Shown piece after piece: positions 37,264-49,120 of a DNA stretch of 64,000 nt; position 1 is the first letter of the stretch, and the number at the start of each line of letters is the position of its first letter. The translations under genes were made by a program, and so were the position numbers. The stretch lies in NCBI GenBank assembly GCA_029204225.1, contig CM055100.1, forward strand, positions 55,383,278 through 55,447,277. Direction: 5' to 3'. The notes under the pieces are model-generated. The model was not told the origin of the DNA. It was given only the letters and a program-made list of their open reading frames with translations, and did no database searches. This stretch comes from Diphasiastrum complanatum (lineage: Eukaryota; Streptophyta; Lycopodiopsida; Lycopodiales; Lycopodiaceae).

Positions 37264-38990
37264 GCTTCCTTAGAACAATGTAGAGCACCTTTACGGTGTC
37301 GCCCTGCAGATATATCATATCAGTAAAGGGTTTTTTTTGCTCATTATGGAATTAAGATTAAAAGCAACATCATAAAATTTTGTACGTTTCCTCATCCTTG
37401 GACATAGTTATTGAAATGATTTTAGCTTTTGTAGTCACTCGTTTTGTTGCTACACTACAATTTCTTTATATGAAAAACATTTGCATTTTAATTACTTCCT
37501 CTTGACACCAAAAAGATCTTATCATTCATCCTTCTTTGAATAACAAAGCTAACTACTTGACAGTCTACTTTGTTACTTTGATCAAGAGTATTAGAAAATG
37601 CATTCTAGCTATGAAGGAGTAGAATGGTTCCACTTTCTATTGTGAAACTTGTCATTGTTTCTCTTTTTTGGCTAGAGCCATCAACGGTAAGCAAACATGG
37701 TAATTTTCAACATTAATATGGAATAGATCCTCAATGATTTTTTGAATATTTTTTCATAACCTCATTCATTGTAGACAATCATAATTACTTGCTTGATGGA
37801 AGTTATCGTGTGTTATGTTGAATGACCAAACTATTCTTGAATGTTTGCTTCCATGGCTCATGAATTGAATAATTGTGTGGACTCTTGTATCTAGAAGTTG
37901 CTATGATAAATGCTATAAGTAAACCCTTGAAGTGGTACTCTTAAACTTAATTCATTGGAGATTCATGATGTGTTAGCTCAAATTTTACATGATTGAACAA
38001 AAAACGAAGACCAACTTTGAAGACCCCCATTATCCACTAGGACCTTGACCTTTGTGTGGCATTCTCATTGGTTTTAATTTTGAGGCCAATACAAAGCCCA
38101 TTGGAACAGAATTTAGGAATAGAAGAGCCTTCTTTTGAAGGAGCCTAAGAGCACTAAGTTCTCGTGGGTGGAATTTCAAAACTATAACTTCTAAAAGATA
38201 CTCAAAACCACATCAAGTTTGATAATGTTTACTCCGGAGATTACGACTTGTCCTCTAAGGATGTTCCAAAATAATTCTTGTGATATGCCTCAGAGTGAAC
38301 ACTATCTAGTTTGCTCATAGCTGGAGTAAAGCAAAGCAAAATTTTGTCAAAACATTAGTAAATGATTGTACAATTTTAAATATTTGAGATAGTTATTGAA
38401 TGTATCTAGACCTTCTTTTCTTTTGCAATTATTATATTGACATGATACATCAAGACAACCCCATCTTCACGAACACTTTTGGCTGGCTTGCACATCATAT
38501 GAGTCATGATTATTTTTAAAATCTTGATTCTATATGTGCATGTGTCCTTGGGATGTATATCTTCACATGTATTGCTACATGCCAAGCCACATCAGAGTAT
38601 TTTCATTCTTACCTTAACATTTGTAAAGAGAAAAAATTATGCCATAAGTTAAAGCGGTATTTTTATTCACATGGGGCTATCTATATAGACCTTGAAAGCA
38701 TTGTCCTCAATAAACATTTATTTAATAGGAGCTCAAAGTCTCTAGATAGTTCTGGAAAAAAGTGTTGGCTAATCGTGGAAGAACCACTCTTCCATCTATG
38801 TTACATCTATGGAAGGGTGATCCTTGAAGTTGAGAAAGTATCATGTACAAGTCTTTCCCTTTTTTTCATTGTCTTTCTTTGTGCATGAGAATGTGTTCAG
38901 ATTGTAGAAACTTTTCATTGTCTATTACTTCAAGTGGCCCTTCTTGATGATCTCATGAAGGTTCGAGACCAACGTACATCTTAAGCAAGC
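37264..38990. other. Unassigned AT-rich sequence
   Basis: No supported gene. A 111-codon open frame at 38553-38888 (+) shows no domain and no coding bias that I can see; it ends in a hydrophobic stretch that could be chance. Confidence 0.35.
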
Positions 38991-39450
38991 TCAAATGAAA
39001 CTTGATGAGTACCTTCCAAGTTGAAGGTATTCCTAATTTACAAGTTACCCTATACATCACTTTCTTGACTTTAAAAACACAAGAATATCCCCTCCCATTA
39101 CAAGTTATGGGATGTAACTTCATTTTTTATTTTGTGCTTCCTAAGACGTTTCTTTTCAAAAAGTAAGAGAACCCAATCTCATTCTTCATAGCTAACGTCT
39201 CTTCCCATAGGTTTGTAAACTTTTGTTGTTCTTCTTATGCTTTGGTAGAAGCTTTTGCACATTTTTTTTTTGTAAAGTTCTCAATGATCATGAATACATT
39301 CATCGGAGTTGCTAGGATTTTATCTTTAGTTATTAGCAATGGTGGAAGCAAAAGTTTGCCATAGATGATTTCAAAAAGTTTCTTTTCTTTAGAAGCGTGC
39401 ATGGTCTTGTTGTATGCAAATTCCACTAGTGGAAAATACTTTTTTCATTG
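38991..39450 (-). pseudogene. Ty3/gypsy integrase C-terminal fragment
   Basis: On the - strand, 39235-39426 begins EFAYNKTMHASKEKKLFEIIYG, in shorter parts EFAYNKTMHAS and LFEIIYGKLLLPPL, matching the part of Ty3 integrases just after the catalytic Glu (usually EFAYN...S...PFEVVYG). A downstream frame near 39140-39200 gives FSYFLKRNVLG-like text. Everything around it is decayed, and no RT or LTR is attached. Confidence 0.6.
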
Positions 39451-39659
39451 AGTCTTTTGATCATGTGCATAGCTCCTTAAGAAATCAATTATGGTTATAT
39501 TCGTGATTTCACTTTGATCATATGTTTGTGAATGATATGTTGAAAATACTTTAGTGTGTTTCCCATGTTGTCAAATAAAGTCCTCCAAGAATTGCTAGTG
39601 AAGCTTGTGTCTTGACCTGATTCTATTGTAAAGATCTTCCAAGAATTTTGGTTACAAGG

Positions 39660-41395
39660 ACACCTGAAAGAACACTATGGAAGATTCAGATGGAGAGCTT
39701 GTACAAATTGTTCTTAATGGTCTAGGAGATGACTTTGCAAATTAGGTCCAAAGTTTTGCCATCCAAGACACTTTGCCAACTATAGAAAAACTTCATAGTT
39801 GTCCTTGCAGGATGGAGATGATTCAAGGGCAAAAAGAAGACCAATGGAAAGAAGAAGCATCCAAAGGAGGCCAAAGAAGAGGATGATGCATCAAGCTCAA
39901 AGGACAAGTCAAAGCAAAAATGCTTCTGTTGTGAAAAGAAGGGGCTTTATGCATCCGAATGCTACAAGAGGCTAAAAGCACAAGAGGATGAGGACAAAAA
40001 AGAAACCTTGCACATGAGGAGGAGGAGGATGAAGTAGATGTATTCTTGATGGCATCTACATCCTCACCAACAAGCAATAGCAATTCAAGAGACACTTGGT
40101 GGATTGATAGTGGGGCTAGCTCCCACATGTCTTGTGAAAGGATTTTTTCTCAACCTTACACTCATTCAATGATGCTAAAACGTTTGTCTTTACTACAAAT
40201 GATGAAGAGTGTAGGATAGCTGGTGTTGGTACCATCTCCTTGTGGCTAGAATCCTCAAAATGTATGGATCTAGAAAAAGTTCTTTATGTACCATCAATCA
40301 CCAAGAATATGCTAAGTGTTGGTCAACTCTTAGAAAATGGTTTGGATGTCCACTTTGCATGGTGTTTGTTCCATTTTTAAGAATGATGTTTGCATTGCAA
40401 AGGGATTTAAACGTGGAAGATTGTTTAAGTTGGAAGCTAGTGATGCTTTTGAGAGTGTGAGCTTGGCAAAGGAGGAGACCTTGGCAAAGTGTGATCTTGC
40501 TTGCATTGAGGAGGAGCATCAAAAGGAAGAAGATCTTGAGGATCAGTCTCAAAGCATGAGAGTTCCAAGGAGGTCCTCAATGACAATGGCTGAGTCATCA
40601 AATTGCATGCAGATTATCCATTCAAGTGTGCATCTTGCAAGGGTGGTGAGCATTGGAGAGTCTACTATCTTTGAGTACTTTTTGGATAGTATTAGTAGAC
40701 TTGGAGTGACTTGTTTCTTATCTTTAAGATCTATGATGTTTAGTACTCTTTATGACAAGACAATGAAACTATATGCTCGCAAATCTTCATTTGTTGTTGA
40801 TAAAGCAATTTTACTGGATAACTATTTTTGTAATAGTTTGAATAGTGTCATAAAAGATGAAACATCACTTGTATTGGAAATCTTTGGGTCCACATGCTTT
40901 GAGCATGATCATTCCAATGTAAGGACCAAAGATTATCCTATTTCAATGATAGGAATAATGGTAGCGTTTTGCTCTTCAAGTAGAGATTGTAGAATCTACT
41001 TGTTTTCCACCAAGAATTTGTCAATGTTGGAAATGTGATCTTTCAAGAGTGGAAGATTTGTAAACTTGAAGAAGCACCTTTGGATCAACACCTTCTTCAA
41101 TTCATTGATGGTTTGGAGTCAAGTCAAGTGGAGGAGCAAGCTCAAGATCCGAGGATTCTAAGAAGAACCTTGAGTATCAAGATGGAGCCATCAAGACTCA
41201 ATCATATGGATCAAGCAAGGCAAGTTGTCTTTGGCAACATTATATATGCACTTAATAGTTTAATTGATGTACAAGTACACAAAAAAAGACACATTTGTGG
41301 AACATCTTGTAAGGGATCCTTTAAGAGGTGCTGAAAGATCCTTCATGGACATCATTCTCTATTGGAGTCTCAAAAGTTCCTTGTTTGTAGCTGGA
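39660..41395 (+). pseudogene. Copia gag-protease-integrase remnant, internally deleted
   Basis: Gag text starts with GELVQIVLNGLGDDFAN (near 39690). A broken zinc knuckle CFCCEKKGLYASEC (near 39920-39963) has Leu where the His ligand belongs. The protease WWIDSGASSHM (near 40099-40130) keeps its Asp. KVLYVPSITKNMLSVGQLL follows in another frame. The open frame 40337-41038 is largely degenerate but ends with the integrase tail pattern (IFGSTCF, then CSSSRDCRIYLFSTK), and 41035 on gives the DVIFQE-like motif. Near 41335 the text jumps to a GSFMDIIL-like phrase that also appears in the fragment at 22131, so RT is deleted. A related LTR follows at 41472. Confidence 0.8.
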
Positions 41396-41471
41396 TTTTT
41401 TAGACACTTCTAAAAGAATTCATTCATCTAGCAAGAGAGTTGTAGATAGATCAAGCTAAATTTGAGGAGCG

Positions 41472-41830
41472 TGCAGAATTGCCAAAAATTTGCAAATCTA
41501 GCTTGATCAAAAACCATGTAGAATAATGAAAATTATGAACATAAGTGGGTCCCACACATGTGAAGCCATGGAGCCACATGGGAAAACTACCCTACTATAG
41601 GTTAGATCAAGTCTAAAGGGTTGGTCATGTCATTTTGGTAGTGATTTCTAGATTATAGGACCTACACCTAAGTTTAAGGTGAAAGAACTTGACCAACTAA
41701 TCACCTACTAGGCATGACGCTAGGAATTAGGCTAGGGTTGCAAATTAGGGCAAGAGAGCCAAATTAACTTCCTTATTACATGCTGGAAATCCACCTAACT
41801 TCACAAAGGAAGTCACTTTTGCTATGTATT
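41472..41830 (+). repeat. Copia LTR, right edge uncertain
   Basis: It begins TGCAGAATTGCCAAAAATTTG after a purine-rich AAATTTGAGGAGCG that could be the polypurine tract of the deleted Copia just upstream. It therefore looks like that element's 3' LTR. The homologous LTR at 28980-29328 lies in the opposite orientation. The end is not defined; LTR-like text may continue to about 42170. Confidence 0.6.
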
Positions 41831-42747
41831 CCAAACTCCCATATTAAGAAGATAGATTATTTTTGGAGCTCATTGGCAATCTCGAGTTTCTACTCTCTAT
41901 GTAACATTGTTTTTTGAGAACCAAATGAAACCATCACTTCAAGGAATTCAAACATTGTTTTAAATCCGTACAACAGGCTGCTCTTCACACGTGTGGGCTC
42001 GGATTTGAGTGTATGATCTTGTTTGATGATTATCAATGCTTGTTGTGTGTCAAATTGCTAATCTAGATCAAGATTTGTGGTTTAGTTTTTTGATGCAAGC
42101 AAGTACATAATCACTCTTGTGGATCTTCTAAGATCCATTTATGGTCTAAAAAGTATTGTACTTTCACATCAATGTCCTCTCTGAGATACTTACACCAATA
42201 GTTGATTTTGTTTTCCAAGAAATTATTTATCACTAAAATTTTATCTACAGATAACAATCCTAATGAATTCTTACTAATTCAAAGAATGTGTTTTATAAGC
42301 AGTGTATGTACAAACAAATTGTATTTGGAAAATTATCTTAAAAAAGTCAGTATTAGATGCACAATTGAGGAAGTTTATACTCTTAGTGTTATGTCCATGT
42401 CGAGTACGATCATGATCTCTCCCTCACCTCCCCTCTTTCCATTCTCTGTTCGCGCACCGTGAAGATACATTAACCAGCTGCAAAATGTTATTAACCATCA
42501 CAGTTTACGAAGTTCATCAACCCAGCACTAGTTCTTCTGCATCCTCAAATGCCAAAGTTAATTCCAAATTCTACATCATTTTTTGTAAGAGCACGTAACA
42601 TGAATTGAGGATCCAATCTTAGAGGAATCTTTCATGTCCACAGTAAACACCCATTTTTCACTAGATAAGCTGAATATTGATAAATTTGCATTGTGAGGCA
42701 TTGCATACATTATTGTGCGAATTTGATGTTCCAACAATTTTGAGGCA
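41831..42747. other. Unassigned sequence
   Basis: No gene supported. The part next to 42748 should be downstream flank of ING2. An 86-codon frame at 42202-42462 (+) is not convincing. Confidence 0.3.
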
Positions 42748-42753
42748 TTTTAT
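42748..42753 (-). terminator. Polyadenylation signal for ING2
   Basis: AATAAA on the - strand, 275 bases beyond the ING2 stop codon. Confidence 0.5.
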
Positions 42754-43027
42754 TGAGAATGATAATTGAAAAGTTTGATTCCATCAAGAGTTCTCACATG
42801 GCAAGCCCAGCCTTACAAAATACCTACAACTATCAAATGCATGACCGTTTGGTCTATAGGCAGCTCATCTTGTATAGCTATGGGTCTCCAGGCATTGGCA
42901 ACCAAAGTTATCTGTACCCCTGTTCCCACAGTAGAAATTGTTACCAAGATTATGTATGCAAAAGAGTATATGAGATCCTTTTTAGCAGGACTATTGCAAC
43001 GCAACACTTTGTTGAAAATTGTGTATA

Positions 43028-43796
43028 TCATAAGGTGCCACGTCTTTCCCCTGACCTACAACTTGGACAATACCATTTGCCTTTGAAGAGTGTCTCCGAG
43101 CTCAGCCCAACACACTGATAGTGAAACCATTCACCTCCCTCACACTGCATTCCAGACAATCTGCAAGTTAGCAAAGAGCCAATATGTACATTTCCGAAAA
43201 ACAATTATCAAATACTGTGAGATAGAACCCATTTTACTGTAATTAAGGTGGCCTCATTCAAAAGTCCAGCAACGCAAACAAGCAGAAAATGTGTACATTA
43301 CCCTTAAACTCTAAACAGAAATGAAGATAAGTGGCTTACATTTTCATTGTCACAGGCAATCATATCACCAAATGACACCTGCAAAAAAGATCTAAAATTT
43401 AGTAGACATGTAATAAATTACTTAAAAATTATATCCCTTGCCCTAAAGTCAGAGATTTCAGAAATCCCAAGCCCTAAATAAACCCAACACTCTTAAAAGT
43501 TGAAATTGGTCATGCCTGTCCACAGATGCAATATGTTGGCTCATCAGGATCGATTGGGTGATCTACATCAGGTGGTGCTGGTAGACTCTTTTTCCTAAGA
43601 CTTCCAGGAGGCGGCATGAGGTCACTGTCAGTGTCGCGTTCCCTCTCCCTATCCCAGTCAAACTCCTGATCCCTATCCCTTTCAAATTTAGCGTCCAGCC
43701 TCTTCGGAGGGGGAGAGAAAAAATGGCCCTTCCTTTTCTCTTCTCTTGTTAAAATCATTGGAAGGACAGCTGGCTCATCGGAAGGTATCTTGCCCT
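43028..43796 (-). other. ING2: ING2 3' exon cluster (three exons)
   Basis: Exon 43516-43796 (281 nt) starts after TTTTCTCAG and ends with Gln codon CAG. Exon 43340-43378 (39 nt, 13 codons, [13 protein letters not shown]) lies between TTTTGCAG and GTAAGCC. Exon 43028-43144 (117 nt) starts after GGAATGCAG and ends with TGA at 43028-43030. The intron 43379-43515 begins GCATGA rather than GT, so it is of the GC-AG type. The other intron here is 43145-43339. Confidence 0.9.
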
Positions 43797-46700
43797 CTGA
43801 GAAAACAAAACATGTCAGCACTTACAAGAGGTAAATTCCATCGTATAACCTCGCCTTAGATTGTTATTCCAGACAGTCTGGTAAACTGCAGACAGAATTT
43901 ATTTTATCTCAGAATATTGATAGAGCTCAGAAACATTGGCTTCAAAGCAAAAAATGGATTCTTATTGAAACTATGCCAGAACTCTAGACTTGAGCATTGA
44001 ATAATCTGTGACTGCCCATTTAATGTTGAGGTCTTATAAGGTTAAATCTCAAAAAAAAATAATCACACACAGGTGTAGAGTTCACATTGCATGAAATAAG
44101 AGGAGCATGAACGGTTTAAACGATGAGAGAATGCAGCACCCTGGATCTACCATCACCATGGCAGTGGGTTGCCATTTACAAAAAAAACCACATCACGTAA
44201 GGACAAGATGGCTCATTATTCAAGGGATACCCCCCTTAAACCATATACCCTATCCTTATCCACGAAAGATCCTCATGCATTGGCTTCATGACCAAGAACT
44301 TCTCCCATTCAAGGAAATGGGCCTTTGGCCCTTGACTAGGTGCACCCTTGCACATCAGGATAAGCCATACACTCCCAAAATTATTTCCTGCATGCATGTC
44401 AACATTGATCCATGCAAACTCACAGTCTGGGAATGATCCATATCCAACAAATGACAATTGACATCACAGACACTTGGAAAAGGCAAAAAGACAAGAAAGT
44501 ACAATGACAACAACCAAAATAAAATTCCAAAACAAAACGAACGTAGCAAACTGACAATTTTCCAGCTTGCAAAAATAAAGGAAACCAGACAAAGAAACGA
44601 AATAGCAAAAAACAAGGGAAACAGCGTGTGCTCCTAGTGATTATGAGATCGGTGAAGAATGCCAATAGGATAGTGAATAAGTTCGGATGATGCTGGGCTG
44701 TTCTAAATGCAATATAAGCTCTCCAAAAAATGATCAAATTCTGCAGAAAACTTACAACAAAAAGTCATGGTTGTCCTCATACTTGCTCAAAAATTTGATC
44801 CTCCCCTGTGTGGTGTGGTGGTAGAGGGTTGTTGGTGTGGAATTGACCACCCAAGTTCAAAGTATGCCCACACATGGGTGGTGTCCAAAGGAAAAAACGG
44901 AATTTGAGAAGAGAAACAGCTGCTCAATTTTCTGCTACACAAACTGTCATGATTTTGGCTTGAGAAGTGGTCGAAACCTACTTGAAAACCCTATGAAACC
45001 ATGAAAATCAAATTTGAAATTGTTTCATATCTGTCCTTGCACTGTAGTCATTGTAGGAGAAGGTACATATTGGTCTGATTTGCACAGAAAGGAACCATTT
45101 TTACAGCAATAGCAAAAAACTCAGGCATTAGGCTCCAAAAAAGGTTAAAATCACCCTCAAATCCAACATATTTTTCTCAAAATCAGGTCTGAGACCCTAG
45201 CGGAGGTATACCCAGCCTAATTCACCCTCAAAGTAAGGAGTCTTCCTACCAAAACTCAGACTCTAACAATGAGAATTCAAAAAGTTACAAGCATCCAACT
45301 CTAAACACTACAAAAAAGCTCAAAATTCATTCTTTGATGAAAATATGGTCAAAAGTTGACCAAATCCTTTGTAGGCAGCTATTTCCCTGTAAAAGGTGAT
45401 TGACAACTCTCTCCCCCACAAATCTCCCAAGGAAAAGCTGAAAATGGTGTTTTTTCAAACTTTCTCTCTAGAACAAGCTGTTCTCTCTCTAGAACAAGGC
45501 TCCATACCAAATGTCAAGATGCTAGCTCTTCAAGCTCCTCTTGAAATCTACTAGTTGGTAAAAGAAAGATCTCCTCTCATCCACCCACCAACATGCCACA
45601 GCCATATATAGATAGTCCTTTGGACCTAAACTAGTCGCTGTCCACCTGACTTGGGCAGGCCTAATCACCGGGTCACCTACAATGACACCCAAGGACTTAG
45701 GTGCCTAATACTAGGGTGTGGGTTGTGGCCCGCTATTGGCGGTCACCTGACCCACCTGGTCACTTGCACTTTCAGGGTAAGTTAGGGCCACAACAGGGAC
45801 CTACCAGTTAATATTTCGCTATTAGTCTCAATTGTATTTAGAAGCCTAATTTGTTATTGTTGAAACCCCTTTAATTAGATAAAACTATTTCGGTAGATAA
45901 GGCTAAATCCCCTAACTTTGAACTTTCTAGATTCTTTCCATTTCATCAAGTCTTTTTCCATATCTCAACTTCGCAAGGGACCCACTCATGTATTTAAGGG
46001 TTGGCTCAGTTGGTTAGCTTGGCATCCAAAGTTTCTTTGGTCCCATGTTCAAACCCCCTTTACAACCAAGAAGCATATCTCAACTTCACAAGGGACCCAC
46101 TCATGTATCCAAATATACATTTATCGATTATATATCTGCAGTGTGTAGTATGGCCCTCGGGAGAGCAAGACACCACTTATCATGGCATTATCAAGCCTCT
46201 CGCCTGCTGGAGTCTTTTAGCATTATCCATATCTCACTTTTTCAAGGGGATCCACTCATGTATCCAACAATATATTTATCGATCATTTATCTATAGTGTC
46301 TAGTATGGCCCTCAAGAGTTGGAGGTCAAGCTTGATCTTTACAGGACTTGGTTCTTGGAGATGAATGTAGTAGGTGACTTGGTCATACATCGGCATTTGG
46401 ACTTGGGACTATTACGCAATCTCTTATTTATCATGGGACAAGTCAAAGTATCTTCACAACTACATGTGGAGACAAGTTGCTTCCATAGGAATCCAAAGAT
46501 CTCTCAAGGTGGAGACAAAGGAGCACTTTATCTTTCAATGCCCGATATATTACGAAATCAGAGGGAGATAACATTGCCTCTTTCAGGATCAAATAGTCAC
46601 ACTCCACTCATTGATATCATATGGGGTACCCACGTTTTGTAGTTCTGATGATGCGGGAGATATTTCATTTAGAGACCTATGCCATAGTGCCCCCTCCAAT

Positions 46701-47154
46701 GCAAAGACTCTCAATCCCTCATCGACTCCTCTAGATGTCATCCCAAGGTAGATATGGAGTCAAATTCAAAGAAGAAGATGACCACTACTTTTAGACATTA
46801 GAACAAAAGACAATGTCACCAGCAATAGCAAGTGCCAAGGACTCACAACTCCGTGCATCCCATGCCATGTTGTGTGGACATGCACTTGCCGACATCCTAC
46901 ATGACACGTGACCTCATCACCATCATCCACCACTATCACGAGCTTCTCAGATCTATGTCTCAAGATATTACTTGATGTGTACTTAGTAGTATTCTTTGTT
47001 TGGCTAGTTATGCTTCTCTACTTTGTCAATTAGACGCTTACATAAGTTTTTACAATTCTTCTCTGGTGACATTTTTTAGCTCCCTAATTTATATTCACTT
47101 GAAATGTATGTACTTCTAGTCTAATGTATCTTCTGGTACCTCAAAGACATTGAT

Positions 47155-47238
<84 letters not shown>

Positions 47239-49028
47239 ATCAGCTTCATCCGGCAAGAAATCCTCGGCCTCAAGAGACAATTACACTTTTTCAAAACGGA
47301 GAATGGCAAGCTGGTTCGGGATCTCTGTGGTGTTAAAGAGCGAATGGAGCGGCTTGAACAAGAAAATGTGTTTCTCAAACAACAGATTTGCAGAAAATAA
47401 TGTCTCGGAGGAGACTTCAAATAAAATATCTTGCTTGGAAAAACATGTTGAAGAGACAAAAACGTGGGCAGCTCTTTTCAAATCAAACGATATGGGCAGC
47501 AAACTCTCATCGCTTGAAAATAGGTTGAAGAGACTGCTTTAATCCTCAAGCAAGCAGTCTTGCAGAAAGGCACCAAGCCTAGCACCCCCATCTCCTCCGT
47601 CATCTCAGCCACCATTTCGGAAGAGAGGTCAAGGGAGCAAAAGGCCCAAAACATCAGGGTTCGTGGGATACCAGACACACAGGATGCCCATGCCGAAGCC
47701 AAGAGATTTCTTGAGACCACTCTAGGACATATGACAGATGGGCTAGATACAGCTTGGAGGACCACCAGAGATGCAGCTACACTCATTATCCGTTTCACTT
47801 CTCTAGAGAGTTCCCGAGATGCTTTGTGGTGCAGAGCTAAGCTTCGTGGCACCACTATCTATATGGATGACGACCTCACATATATCCAGGTGGAGGAGAG
47901 GCGTAAGGCCTTTCAGGCAGCCCGTGAGTCTGGTAGATGAGTCATTTATCGAGATGGACGAGTGCGCTTTCTTGATAGTGCACCTAGTAGATCCCAGTGC
48001 TAGGGATTTGGGGTGCCCGGGGGTGGGAGCACCCCGGGGCCCCATCCACACCACCTTCGGATTGGAGTGTGGAATTGTGCACACATTTGATCCCACTTAC
48101 ATGCCACTATACCGGTAGTCCTTGGCTTCACTTCTACACTCCTTTCCTCATGACAGTCTAGTCGACACCCAGGCTGATTTTCTCACCACCTCTCTCCACA
48201 CGGCCGCATCATTAACCCTCCCCACAAAACCCCACCCCAAAAAGACCCGACGCACACCTCGACCACTACACCCTCCTTGGTACGATACCAAGTGCCGTTC
48301 TCTTCATCAGTCAGTAACCTACTCACGCATCCACGCCCCACATCTGCTTCGATCTTCCCGACGCTCCTACCATCGTGCTCTCCGCAGTAAGAAGCGTTCC
48401 CATGATGATTATGAAGGGAAACGCCTCATTGACCTTCTTTTCAGCTCTTCTTCGGGCGCTTTTTGGTGTGAGTTCATTCCTCGCTCTCCACCACCTCTCC
48501 TGGAGGACCTCCGCATTTGGACTGATTATGCTACTAGCCTGTACACGGTCCCTACCGACTCACCTATCTCCATATCTCCACGGCCATCTAAGTTCTCCTT
48601 CTTCACATCTGACATGGTACTTGCAGCCATTAAGAAGATGAAGTCCCATAGGGCCAGAGACATCGAAGACCTTGAATCTGAACTCCTTCCCCATGCCTAT
48701 ATTACAGTCTATTGTGAGCTCAGAGGTGGAGACTAGGAGACTACATGCCATGGGTCAGGCTGGTTTTCGAGCCCATTATTCTACTGCTGATCACATCTTC
48801 ACATTGCGTGCCTTGATTGAGGAGGCTAAGCACAAGAGAGAGAGGGTTTACTGTTGTTTTGTGGACTTCAGGAAAACCTTTGATTCTGTTCCTTGCTCAT
48901 TGGTACAGGTCAGCGAGGCAGGATAGCGTCAGCAGGAGCAGAGCGTGTAGGAACAGAGGCAGGAGCGGTACAGGTCAGCGAGGCAGGATAGCAGAGCTAT
49001 CGGGTCAGCAGGGCAGAGCCATCGCCCC

Positions 49029-49120
<92 letters not shown>

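Noticed and set aside
38553-38888. 111-codon open frame on +
   Set aside because: No recognisable motif; the hydrophobic end can arise by chance in T-rich sequence.
42813-43118. Open frames on + over the last ING2 exon
   Set aside because: The - strand reads the complete end of the PHD finger in phase with the upstream exons; the + frames are shadows.
46002-46057. Functional tRNA gene
   Set aside because: A and B boxes are present but the rest does not form a cloverleaf; the target duplications mark it as a SINE.
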